Both the position numbers and the translations under genes were made by a program. This document shows, one piece after another, positions 23,888-34,630 of a stretch of DNA of 64,000 bases; position 1 is the stretch's first letter; every line of letters begins with the position of its first letter. The stretch comes from Capsicum annuum. Its lineage: Eukaryota; Streptophyta; Magnoliopsida; Solanales; Solanaceae. The stretch is taken from contig NC_061118.1 in assembly GCF_002878395.1 (NCBI RefSeq), positions 91,973,875 to 92,037,874 of the forward strand, given 5' to 3'. The notes under the pieces were generated by a model. The model did not search any database and was not told the DNA's origin. It worked only from the letters and a program-made list of their open reading frames with translations.

Positions 23888-24674
23888 GGTTATAGGTACT
23901 AATTCAATGAATAATGCAGAGATTCCAAATTCTAAAGCTAAACCTCCAATATCTGCAATAATGGCAGAATCATCAGTTACCAGAACTAAGACAAATCCGC
24001 CAGCTGCTATGCCAACAACTGAATTTGCCTTCACTCCGAAGAATTACAAGAGAGTAGCAAAATAGTCCAAGTAGTGCAAGGCTCAGCTAGAACTCTTTTC
24101 CAAGAAATTTATAGTTGCAGTTGACAAAAGAGTTAAGGTTGTACTTGACCCTTAAACGACCTTGTCGGGCAGGATTGATTAATTAGAGAACCGCTTCAAT
24201 GCGCAGTCGAAGAATAGGTCAGACCCATAGATAACACTGCTTAGATCAGAACTGGCTAGGGTAAAGGTGGAGGTTGGAAAGTTACAGAAACACCAATTTA
24301 TGGTGTCATCGGAGCCGACACTGGAGGAGTCTGAGGGTGAAATCCCATTGTTTAATCTCATTAAGGATCTAGTAAAGAAAAAGAAAAAGAAAGGTAAGAA
24401 GAAAGAAAAAGGAAAGAAAGAGAGGCCCGAAAGTAATGAAGAAAGAAAAATAGAGAAAAGGACAAGAAAGAAGTCTAAAACGGAGGAGATGAAGAAGGCA
24501 AGGATTGAGTCCTTAGCAGATAATGAGAGATGGGAGGCAGCCATCCGAGCAAGAGAAGTAGGTGCCTCCATCAGTAGGACTTTAGAGACTGATAGACTAG
24601 CTGCAACAAAATAGTTTCAAGCTCCTGATGGAGATGCAGCAGTAGGGTCAGGAACCCGTGAGCCCCGGGATTGA
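23888..24674 (+). pseudogene. Outer ORF3, second part (after the Inner insertion)
   Basis: ORF3 continues directly after the target duplication. A proline/alanine-rich part (about 23900-24060) precedes a readable frame at 24267-24614 (EVGKLQKHQFMVSSEPTLEE) with a strongly basic, probably coiled-coil run of lysines at about 24375-24480. The tail reads RWEAAIRAREVGASISRTLE and ends with a stop at 24672-24674. Stops near 24062, 24151, 24181 and 24612 break it. The charge pattern suggests nucleic-acid binding; that is inference only. Confidence 0.6.
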
Positions 24675-26023
24675 TCTATTCTAGGTATACTCCAACCCTT
24701 AGTTTAAATTTTTTTTTATTTTAATTTGAGGGTGTAGAGTAAATTGTTGTTGTAAAATTTATTAGCTGATTAGGAGAAATACTTGTACTTAAGGCAATTG
24801 AATTGTTTTGTGATTTTTGTACACCTCTTCAAGTGGTTTACTCCTTTAACTGTGTGATTTGCATCAAAGTGTGACCACTGTGCATATTTTTATGGCATTA
24901 GTTCTAGTAACATAATAATCATAGCTAAACAGCTTCATAAACTGAATGAGTGATAGCTTGTGATATACGTGTGTGCCATGTCTGTGTGATCAACTACTTA
25001 GTTTTCTTTGTATGCTGAAGCCAGAACTTGTTCGGTTAGTCTTACCTAGGTTGAAGGATAGGGGTTAGGAAAGGATCGTAGGCCATTTTGATATTAGCTC
25101 ACTTTAGCCTAAATGACCTTCCCTATGTGTATAATATCCCTTGATCCGTATTTTGAGCCTAATTAGCCTATTTATTTGTATGATATCTGTCACCTTCCTA
25201 TTTAAATTACAATGAACCTGTTTTGGCCCTGGTCCTCCTTGGATACTGTGCACCTTGACTTAGGCAAATGGCCTAAGTTGAGGGTGGCTATCATATGGGT
25301 GTGTGATATAGAATGAGTATTAAGAAAGGTAGCATAAAAGAAAAGAATAAAAAACTGGGTGCAAAGGAAAAGAGCAAGAAAAAAGAAAAATTGTGAAAAA
25401 GATTAAATAATTGGGAAAAGACTGCACCCATCCTAAATAAGTGTGATCAAGAAAAGAGAAGAGAGAAAAAGCATAATGAGTAAAACCCCAAAAAAGCTAT
25501 TATAGTGTCAAGTAGGCTTAGTTACTTTAAATACCATCGAGTATCATACCAGCCTCTAGCCTACATTACAAGCCTAAGAGAAGTGCAATAGTGATCCTAG
25601 CTGACCTATCTGAAGATCTGGGTAATCAATATAAGGGCAAGCCTATGGTACTTGGCATACACTGATTGGAACTTCATTTTGAGAGTGAGTATTTTGATTG
25701 TCCCCATGGTTACATATATAATTCCTGAATGAGATAAGGGTGATGTCTTTGCTTTGAGGGAACACAGGTTATATTTCTAGTTACTGACTTATTCGGGTAG
25801 TGTAATAATGGTCTATGCATGGTTGTTATAACAGAATTGATGTCGTATATTGATTCCTGTGTGTTGCATTGGTGTTCTTCATTGTTCTTGAATTGAGTGA
25901 CCTTGGAGATGGTGAAAGTGTTTTGAGATAATGTGGATGATTGACTGCCAAATATGCCTTGTATTCTTTTAGTTGTGTTGAGTTGCTTGAGGATAAATAA
26001 TTGTTTTGAGTTGAGCGTGTTGA
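24675..26023 (+). other. 3' untranslated region of Outer
   Basis: Non-coding. It holds a block conserved in other Athila-like elements here: GGTCCTCCTTGGATACTGTG at about 25230, then GGCCTAAGTTGAGGGTGG at about 25270-25288. This is followed by a purine-rich tract at about 25315-25480. The region ends with the true PPT-like TTGAGTTGAGCGTGTTGA at 26006-26023. I see no gene. Confidence 0.65.
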
Positions 26024-27511
26024 TGTGTGAGCTAATGCTAACATATTTGAGGCTTTTAACTACAAATAATTGTGAAGTCTTAATCAAATTTTGTCATTTT
26101 TGAGTGGCTTATGTTTGATTTTGTAGTTTGAGCTTATATGATAGAGAACCAACAAGAATAGGAGCAAAGAAGTTGAAAACTAAAAAAAATCTGAAGAAAA
26201 GGGTGGCTGACAACATTTGTGATTAGTCGTCAGCCTGGTGATAAGTTATCAAGTTCATCGTCAGTAGTAAACAGAGAATTGCCCTAAGTTGAAAGATGTG
26301 ATGACATTTTGTGATAACTTATCAAAGGTCTAATAAGCTGTCAAGAATGTGATCAGCCCGAGGCAGCACAGGAGAACTGAAGCAGAACTTTGATGAGATT
26401 TTTTGATAGGCCATCATGAAGATGATAAGTTAAGTTTGTCGCCAGCCTTAAACAAGAAGAGCCGAAGCTGAAGAAGGAGCTAACGACATTTCTGATAAGT
26501 TTTCAGCCTCCTGATAGGCTATCATAAATGTGTTCACCTAATTCGAGGGATTTCTGAACTCTATTATTTTGTTTCCATAATTAGGGTGAACTATTTAAAG
26601 CTTTGTTTTAGGGTTTTCTAAGGGAGTTCTGCACATTAAGTTTTGTCAAATACTTTTGATATTTTTCTCTCTCTAATTTCTTGGCTTGAAAAAAGCAAAT
26701 ACTTTGAAGAGATTACTATCATTATTCTGGGATTTTCCTTAGTGATCTAATCTGCGATGACTAGTTATTAATTTTTTTGTGGTAAGTTTAACCTTTCAAG
26801 CATGAATACAATTTGTTGTTTTGATTTTAGCATTATGAGTGGCTAAATTCATTTAACCTGAACTATGGGATATAGGGTTAGGTTTTGATAAGGTGCTAAG
26901 TGTTCAAGATTCAAAAGGTGGTAGGATTTCATTATAATTCTGAGGTTTTAATTAACGTCTGTTGGTTGAAAACAATAAATAACACCTGCTTTGGTTTGCA
27001 TGAGAAAGAAATCAAATATAGTGGGAAGTGAATTATCAATAGGGACTTGGAAATACTCTGTTTAATAATCAGCGCTTTAACAAGGTTGGTTAACCTGAGG
27101 TAAAATCTGGGCAGTGAATATAAATTCTCTAAGTCCGAGAGGACTAGGTAATTAAATTCTTAAGTTGGTCGAGAGACATTAAGCATAACCTCGATAAAGA
27201 TAACTTGTCGTCCTACCAATGGTGAGAATCTTGAACCACCGCTAGCACTTGTCAAGTACCGGAAACCCTAGTGAACATAATTCTAGTTTTTCATAAACTC
27301 TTGATTACGAAAACTGATTAAAGCGACCGACAATTACTTGTTAAACTAAAACCCCCCCATTTCTGGGAACATCCAACTATTAGTTGATTGATTTGAAAAT
27401 GACTTACGTTTACACCATATTCCCTGTGGGATTCGACCCCAACCTAGTTGGGTTTTATATTGACAACGATCGCTTACATTCTCATTGAGAGGTGTAGTTT
27501 GAGCGTTATCA
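26024..27511 (+). repeat. Outer 3' LTR
   Basis: Begins TGTGTGAGC, ends GCGTTATCA, and is collinear with 6726-8205. It carries the palindromic U3 array at about 26207-26535 with small deletions (for example in the third unit) and a TATA-like CTATTTAAAG at about 26590. Confidence 0.88.
26207..26535 (+). repeat. 92-bp spaced palindromic array in the Outer 3' LTR
   Basis: Same array as 6908-7239. It starts CTGACAACATTTGTGATTAG and ends CTATCATAAATGTGTTC. The last right arm has lost its GTCATC, so symmetry is decaying. Confidence 0.8.
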
Positions 27512-27655
27512 GTTATAGAAGTAAAGAACTCCTAAAAATGTCCTATATCATCCTAAGGATATGAAACAAACATCATCATTTCTATCCATAGGACTCTACT
27601 GGACACTTGTTCTAGTACCAATAACATTGGTAAAACCTACACTCTGATACCAATT
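27512..27655 (-). other. Element B leader continuation and primer binding site
   Basis: After the Outer 3' LTR, the minus strand of 27641-27653 reads TTGGTATCAGAGT, the iMet primer site, immediately next to an LTR end (ACA at 27656). The rest (27512-27640) is non-coding leader. Together with 6331-6725 this identifies the element that Outer disrupted. Confidence 0.75.
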
Positions 27656-30139
27656 TGTCATGACCCAATTTACAAGTCATGATGAAACCTATTAAATACT
27701 ATCAGTTGGTAAGCCAAACCTTAACCCAAAGATAAATGCAATGGGTTAATTTGGTGTAAATTAACTCAAAAGGGCGAAAAGAATCATCATAACTTATAAA
27801 TAACCTAGAGAATAAAAATAGTCCAAGCATAGCTATCATAAAGAACCAATCCCATGACCCAGTAGAGCTAGTACAAGATCACCTAGTAATAATAAAACTC
27901 AAGTATTAAAATAGTCTACACAATCCTATCTAAAAACTAAAGACTATCAGATAGAAGAAATGGCAACTCAAACTCAAAGATATCACCCTATCTCAAGAAA
28001 CCAACACTTCAATTGATGGATCCATAATGGCAACTAGTGCTCAAAGCTGCACCAAAAAGGTAAAAAAGTGTAGTATGAGTACCAAAACCACTGGTACTCA
28101 GTAGCCATCATCCGTCAACTGAGCTAAATCATAATACAAATACAATAAAATGCAAGATAACATAACTAAGTCAAGGTAGAGACAAACCTTAATCAACTCC
28201 AATATTACTGTGCATAAATAAGTAAATAAACAAGAATAATAACATAACATAACATAATGGATCAAGCACATGCAATTGTAACTACAATATTTCCCCCCAT
28301 AAGATAACTAGAGCAAAAAGTAAATAATCCAACACAACCACCCATATTCCTGGTGGATACAAATGAGATAATATTACCCGAACCACCATCATCTCTCAAC
28401 CATCAATATACCACTAGAATCCATTCATATCATGCCACATTATAACCATTCTCATTTTCATACATAGCCAAAATCACTATTGTCAATCACATAACCCAAT
28501 ATCATCATATCATAATAAGCATAGCATCAGAGTATAATGTGTATATCCAGACTCAAATTTGAATTGATAAATATAATTAATAGTTGAACTTGAATCGATA
28601 CATATATCATCAATGTTATAATCATCCTCCATACTCAAACTGGGTATGTATCAACAATATCATAGTCATCCTCTGAATTCAAACCAGATATCTCATTAAT
28701 ATGATAATCATCCTCCCGACTCAAATCAGGTATGTATAAATATATAAATATATAAATATAATTAATAATATCATCAATAGCATAGGTAATAGCATAATCA
28801 ATAGGCATCAACTCTCAATGTCAATCATCATAACCATAGAGTTTCAAATTTTCTCAATATGACCTCAATAAGCATTTTTATATGTCTAACATACATATAA
28901 AGGTCTACAATAGCTAACATATATCTTAGCTTAAGATGGGTTAAGGGACTACTTCTAATCCTCAAAGTTTCATTTTAGTTAAAGCCTACCCAAACTAGTC
29001 TAAGTTATCTAAATACACTTTTAGATGTCAACTAAGTCATTATTTTCTCTAAGATAGGTCCATCTAACCCCAAGTATTTTCATTTGTCACAACAACACAT
29101 AAAACCCATTCCAAATCTAACACAATATCATAAATATACTATGAATTATCTCAATCTATGAGGAGGGTAAATATAGCCTATATGGACACCAAAGGAAGCT
29201 TAAAAGCTCAACTAAATCTCCATTTTCCCTTTCGAGAAGGCCCCTTAAGATGCCATACTATCAAAATCACATACTTCCTATCAATACAAGAATAATGATA
29301 CCTATGTAGCACCATTGTGATTCTGGTTCAAAAATCATACCAAAATCTCATATGTGTCCCATTTATAGAGATTGCATTTTCGAGGCCAATCCAATATTCC
29401 CTTATGCTCAAGGAGTAATTACCCTTAAAAAGGGTGAAATCTGACCTGCATTGGGTCTAAAATCAAGCCCCCAAGTTTTGGAGATTTAAATAATAAATAG
29501 GAAAATCAACCATGAGAAAGGGTGTAATATTACCATAAATTCAAAGGAAATAACATAATAATTGTTATTCAAGATCTCTAAATCACCCACAAGACCCAAT
29601 ACTAATCTTGTCGACACTTAGGGTTTTATTCTTAAGAGAATGGATGAATAAATGGGCAAATCGGGATGAAAATAGGGTATTTATACCCTTTCTAGGTGCT
29701 TTGGTATTGCCATTGTGACCCAAGCCTCGTGATTACCATATAGTGGGATTGTACAAGATAGTATCAATCACTACATATGCACTATAATATCTATACTTGG
29801 TGACTGCTACAGGCATCACGATCGCGATCCCTGGCATCGCTATTGGTGATGGCACCAAATACAAATGAGAATGGGAATTTTCCAAGTCTTCGCGAAGCTC
29901 TCAAGATTTATCGAGAATATTGTCTAAACAAACAGACTATCAACCATACCAAATTGATTTTCTAGACTCAATGACACAGTAAAAATTTCCATTCAAGGTT
30001 ATTTCACTAAAATATAGGTCCCACACCCATATTTCATTTGCTTAACTTTCTGACCAATAAGTCGAAATGAGCCCGTATGCCTTGGAACCCAAAAAATGTC
30101 CTGTTAGCCACAAATTAATGTTATGGAGCTGTTGGAACA
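27656..30139 (-). repeat. 5' LTR of element B
   Basis: The minus strand runs from TGTTCCAACAGC (30139) to GGGTCATGACA (27656), TG...CA ends adjoining the primer site. A TATA box (GGGTATAAATACCC, minus strand) is at 29675-29688. Upstream of it, at about 29713-29870, are dyad-rich words such as ATCACGATCGCGAT and GATCACCAATAGCGAT. A short A/T microsatellite (TATAAATA units) is at about 28737-28770. The outer end is inferred from TG and context, not from a second LTR. Confidence 0.7.
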
Positions 30140-30620
30140 GTTAAAATTGGCATATGAGTTTATTTGATTGAATATTTTGTCTGGTGGCCATTTTGAACCA
30201 ACGAAGACTTAAAAATAAGGAATTGGCTCTAAGAATCAAACGGACTATCCAATATTCAAACTGTCTTTCCCAGTAAGTCATAAATGGCTTGGGGTAGCTA
30301 TAGTCATGATCTAAAAACAAAATAAATAGAAATACCAAAAATGACATGAAGGGTTATTGCATGTATACTCTATATATGAAAATGGTAAAAGGTACATCAT
30401 TGATATTAAGAGTAAAATATGAAATGATGGAAGGTTCCAACTTTGTGAGATACCATGTCGGCACGTGATTTCACTTTTAAAGAGAAAATACATAAAATAT
30501 ATGAGACCCTATTTTTCTTATTATTACAAGCCTATAACATTCATAAAGACATATGAAGTATCAATAAATCCAATGTCATATATGAAGGATTGAAATGTGC
30601 CTAAGGAAGTTAAAGAGAAA
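30140..30620. other. A/T-rich DNA without recognised features
   Basis: No credible ORF, LTR end or RNA gene. It may be the 5' part of the Mutator-like relic that becomes readable at 30621, or the host DNA into which element B inserted. Confidence 0.4.
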
Positions 30621-30771
30621 GAAGTCTTACCATTGAAGTACAAAAGGCCACTAGGGAGGCCAAAGAAATTGAGGCATTAGAAATCTGATCAAGCTATCTC
30701 TTCAAACTCAAATTGTTATGGAAGATGTGGTCATCAAGGTCACAATAGAAGGACTGGTAATATCCTACTTG
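30621..30771 (+). pseudogene. Mutator-like (MULE) transposase C-terminal relic
   Basis: One frame reads VLPLKYKRPLGRPKKLRH, a stop, then a zinc knuckle CYGRCGHQGHNRRTG (about 30714-30758). Plant MuDR-type transposases end with an AT-hook-like PGRPKK stretch followed by CxxCGQxGHNRRTC. The final Cys is Gly here. Nothing upstream of it is readable as a transposase, so this is only the 3' scrap of a DNA transposon. It is the one clear non-retroelement coding trace in the window. Confidence 0.6.
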
Positions 30772-31034
30772 TTAGAATTGAAACTTAAAATTGTTTTCCC
30801 ATCATAATGTAGTGTTCTTGAACAATGTTAGAAGTAACATCATTGAATTTTCCTTATAAAATTGCAGTTTTTTGTTATTCACATATGTGGGAGATACATT
30901 TAATGTGACTTGAAAAAATTTAGATAAATCAGTATTTCATATAACCTTATAAGTTTAGTCAAAAAATTTAATGTCTATAATATGCGTAATATATTTTTAA
31001 AAGATAAATAATGTAAAACTATGTCGAAAATGCT

Positions 31035-31490
31035 TTTGAGTTAATCCTAAAGATACATTCATCCAAATGTATAAAAACATTTGATTGACTGTGAAAAATT
31101 TTGAGGATACATTTTCTTTTATTCTTTTGTTTAACTAAAATATTTATAAAGATACATAATTTGTTTTTTGAGAAAGTTAGGAATTATAAGGATACATTTT
31201 GATAAAAAAAATTGCTAAGATACATATTATGTTTGTTAAAAGATACTTTCTCACTATACGTTTGTATGTTAAAAGTTTTGTTTAACTGAATATTGTATGA
31301 AAACACATAGATTGAAAACTGTATGAAGAAATATTTCTAACAAAAGTAATACAACTATACGAAGATACATTTTTGAAAACTGAAAAAATGTAAGTAGATA
31401 CTTTTTGTGAAAACTGAAAATTGTATGAAGATACATTTCTGAAAACTGAAAACTGAATATTTTATGAAGATACATTTCTTGGAAAAGTGA
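31035..31490. repeat. Degenerate GATACAT repeat field
   Basis: The word GATACAT (or GATACTT) recurs about ten times, at roughly 31045, 31107, 31155, 31193, 31222, 31246, 31366, 31399, 31430 and 31471. In 31300-31490 a unit of about 32 bases, GAAAACTGAAAATTGTATGA followed by AGATACATTTCT, is repeated tandemly with errors. It lies downstream of the MULE relic and may belong to that transposon's terminal region. Confidence 0.6.
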
Positions 31491-31499
31491 TATAACTAT

Positions 31500-31984
31500 T
31501 AAATACAAAAAATAAATTCCAAACAACACATGTTTAAATAAATAAGTGATATAAAACTCCGTCAGTATATAAATATAATCAATACTTAACTCATGATAAA
31601 CATCATGTCCATAAAAAAGTTACATAAAACCATCAAAAATCAAGACATACCTTGATCATTAGCTACGAACATCATATCCAAAAATATTATTCACAAAAAT
31701 CAAATTCCTAGGGTTAATTAGATAGAACCAACAGATACAGATCTACCAAATTTGACAAATTATGATTCATCCAGTGGTATAAAATTTTATTTTGGTCGTG
31801 GTGGATATGCACTCTCACTTACATACCCATTTAGAGCCTTCACATTTCCATAATTTCACAAAAGTGTAGCATATTTTTTATGGAGTAATTCAACATCAAG
31901 TTCATCATTTGGTACTTTTAGTCCATTGCTCAAATACTCAGTGTAAACAGCAACAAAAACTTTCATAATTCAAAAATCAACGGT
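31500..31984. other. Unassigned A/T-rich stretch
   Basis: No ORF, repeat array or element end could be recognised here. Confidence 0.4.
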
Positions 31985-34070
31985 CATGATGACACTTATT
32001 GTGGCAAGCCTTGACAAGTAAGTCTATCATCCATACTAATATAAAATGAGAAATCAATACAAAAATCCAAGGTTATACTCTTAGAGAAGATTCGAACAAC
32101 ACATATTCAATAATTATCAAGAAACCATAGCCAAAGATACCATACAATATCCCAAAACCTAGTGTCATAGAGTAAGAACTACTAAATACATCTCGAATGT
32201 CAGAAATATACAACTAAAAGTCCAAAAGGATCACAATCTTTATCCAAATACAAAAACTAAATAAAAAGAGGTAGTAGATCAACTCTAGAAACATAGACTG
32301 ACCACTACCTCAAAAGTATTTTAAATACCACTCGAATCAGCTACCATATGGTGTACTCGTACCTTGATCTGCACCAAAAGGATGAAGTATGGCTAGGTAT
32401 AGTCAACTTGTACTCAGTAGGTATCATAGGTCGACTACGCAAATAAGAAAATAAGGAATATAAAATACACACTATGGACACTCCACCTACAATTAAAAAA
32501 TGTCCCAAATGATAGCCCATACCATCTCCACTAATAGTTCTATAATATACAAATATGAGAAACAAACACAATATACACTATACCAAACACAAGTAAAAAA
32601 TAAGTAAAAATAGACCTAAAACCACATCAAGGATGATAATATAACACAGAATGAGCACAATGTATGAAATTCAATAAAGATGATGGTGATGCATGAGGTT
32701 GTTGCACAACCGCCATATACACCTATCAAGCTATTCTTTCGATGCAGGACTCATGGAGGGTTTGTCAATCCATATATAATCCAATATCCAATACCAATAC
32801 AATATCATAACTCCTCTCCAGCAGATACATCGGTAGAGGGTTTCTAGATATATCATATTTTCTATTACAAATATCAAGTATTTCTATGGTGATACCAATG
32901 TTTCATGAATGCATATGATATGAGGATATATGCTCACAACCAACAAGAATAAGAATTTTCAAATCCAACCAATATAAAATTCATGTAAGAAAAATCCACT
33001 TAATATGCCAACCATCAATGATCCAATATAACCCATATGCTAATAGAGCAATATACACAACAATATGTCATTAATACCACATAAATCTCAATTTAGAATT
33101 TTTCACCAGAAAAGATACAACCGAATTTACATACATAAGGCCACCAACTTCATACAAGACCCCACACAGTCACAAATAGCAAATCGTGTGTCAAAACCAC
33201 AAAATAGCAATAACATAGGCCCCTTCATGAGCATAATACAATAATAAAGTCATTTCTATGTTTAGTTCCAATACCCATAACATAATTTTGTACCAAAATT
33301 AACTACCCAGCCCAGTCTAAAGAAACATAAGTCTTAACCTACCTTGAATGTTGAAAATCAGTCCAAAAAGTCTTCAACACAGAACTTTCTACTCAAGAAT
33401 AGATTCAGAATCAATTAAAATATACAAATATAGAATCTTCATATCTAAATGAAACTAATGATACATATATTGATCCTTTTGGGTTGGGGTCAAAATGGAC
33501 CCTCAAAATGAACTTTTTAAAAAGAAGTGTAGAATAAATATTTTAGTCCAAAAATATATTTTCCTTGATTTAAGAAACCCCTAGGAAAAAATCCCTAAGA
33601 ATAAATAAGTTAATTAGGGTTTAAATTGCCGAATTACTGATTTAGTCCTTTCGAGACAAAATCCCTAAATTTCACTTTTGAAATAGAGTTTAAACAAGAT
33701 TTAAATATAAAAAATCAAAGAAAAATAGGTGAAACAGGAATTAAAGCTTACCCAAATTTAAATATGGAAGAAATCTTGCAAAAACTCAAAACCCCAAGCT
33801 CCTAGTCTAAAAAATGGTGGCACATTATGAAAATGGAGAATTTATATCACTCATGAATAGCTTAAGTGATTACAAGGTTTCTTAAGCAGCCATTGCTTAA
33901 GAGACTAGGTATCTCTTAGGCGATACCTTCTTGGCGCATGAGTGTCGCATAAGTGACTAGGCTGTAACTTAGGCGACAATCTCTTAAGGAACATGTCATC
34001 ACTTTGGTGACACTTTGGGTGTCAAGCCAAGTTACTTAAGTGACCAAAATGTCACTTAAGTGGTGACCCT
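31985..34070 (-). repeat. LTR H, probable minus-strand gypsy LTR (approximate)
   Basis: The text around 31985-32440 (GGTCATGATGACAC, then GTACTCAGTAGGTATCATAG) parallels LTR B around 27656-28110 (GTACTCAGTAGCCATCATCC), so this is a related LTR in minus orientation. A minus-strand TATA (GTGATATAAATTC) is at 33836-33848, with repeated words upstream of it in that orientation (33846-34070). No primer site or coding region adjoins it, so it is a solo or broken LTR. Confidence 0.5.
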
Positions 34071-34072
34071 TA
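33846..34072. repeat. CTTAAG/GGCGA word array between two outward TATA boxes
   Basis: CTTAAGTGA, CTTAAGAGA, CTTAGGCGA and CACTTAAGTG recur. The array lies between a minus-strand TATA at about 33840 and a plus-strand CCTATAAATGG at 34075. The word AGGCGA with neighbouring GGCGC recalls the 34-bp array of Inner. Confidence 0.6.
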
Positions 34073-34630
34073 AGCCTATAAATGGTTGGCTATGGATGAT
34101 ACTTGCAAGTAAGGGTTGGTATCACTTTACCAATATTAATGGCTTTGGTTAATAAATGGATAAAGGTTTGGTTATTTGGAAACTGGTTTTAATTGAGCAA
34201 TAATTGTGAAATATATAGCAAAGTTGTGGAAGGTAGAGTTCCCGGGAGGACCAAAATTAGAAACTCATATTTGTCGATATGAGGTTGGTCTTGGTGACCA
34301 TGTGGATGTACTAGTCATCCCATAGGATACTTCCCTGGTCGTGCAGCTACACATACTAGGGGCCTTTCAGCAGGGGGAGATGAACCTATTTATCCCATGG
34401 GTAGTTTAGGACGGCAAAGCTACATAGCCTCAATAAAGGTTTTAAAGGCATGATAAGCCCGGTCCCTTTTATCGGCATGGTTATATATATATATATGTAT
34501 AGTTGTGCGCATATAGTTGGTTTTATTGGGTTCTATAAATGGCATTATTTTATCCTTACCTTAAGATCATGCTATCATTCACTCACTAACCCCGTCTACT
34601 TGCAGCTGTATATCGACGTAATATAGGAAC
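34073..34630 (+). repeat. LTR J, left part (plus strand)
   Basis: Starts with CCTATAAATGG (34075) and reads as the R-U5 part of a gypsy LTR up to CATTCACTCACTAACCCCGT, CTTGCAGCTG and ATATAGGAAC. The continuation is at 46774 (TTAGGAACCGGTCGTTCTAC), so the C/D composite is inserted here. A short AT microsatellite is at 34483-34500. Confidence 0.6.

Larger units (their letters stand above)
6726..27511 (+). mobile_element. Outer: Athila-like LTR retrotransposon lacking pol, with a nested insertion
   Basis: Two direct LTRs (6726-8205 and 26024-27511) enclose a tRNA-Asp type primer site, a broken gag-protease, an ORF3 split by the Inner element and a long 3' leader. Without Inner it would be about 10.2 kb. 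Reverse transcriptase, RNase H and integrase are absent between 10740 and 11970, so the element must have depended on proteins from a relative. By hand count, the first 145 bases of the two LTRs differ at roughly 14 places, more than the LTRs of Inner, which agrees with Outer being older. The flanking 5-mers GTTCA and GTTAT match at only three of five bases, so the target duplication is eroded or the ends are slightly misplaced. Plus-strand orientation follows from gag, the primer site and the PPT. Confidence 0.85.

Noticed and set aside
24179..24571. Minus-strand ORF rich in Phe and Leu resembling a membrane protein
   Set aside because: It is the complement of the lysine-rich ORF3 tail: AAG/AAA codons read backwards give Leu/Phe.
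25710..26087. Minus-strand ORFs of 125 and 72 codons across the Outer 3' LTR start
   Set aside because: They span the PPT/LTR boundary in antisense and are not conserved at the 5' LTR, so they are chance frames.
31269..31529. Minus-strand ORF with repeated FSFxxMYLH peptide
   Set aside because: It is a translation of the approximately 32-bp A/T-rich tandem repeat and has no coding signature.
30140..31984. A host gene between element B and LTR H
   Set aside because: Apart from the short MULE-like C-terminus there is no frame with family motifs, splice-consistent exons or biased codon use.
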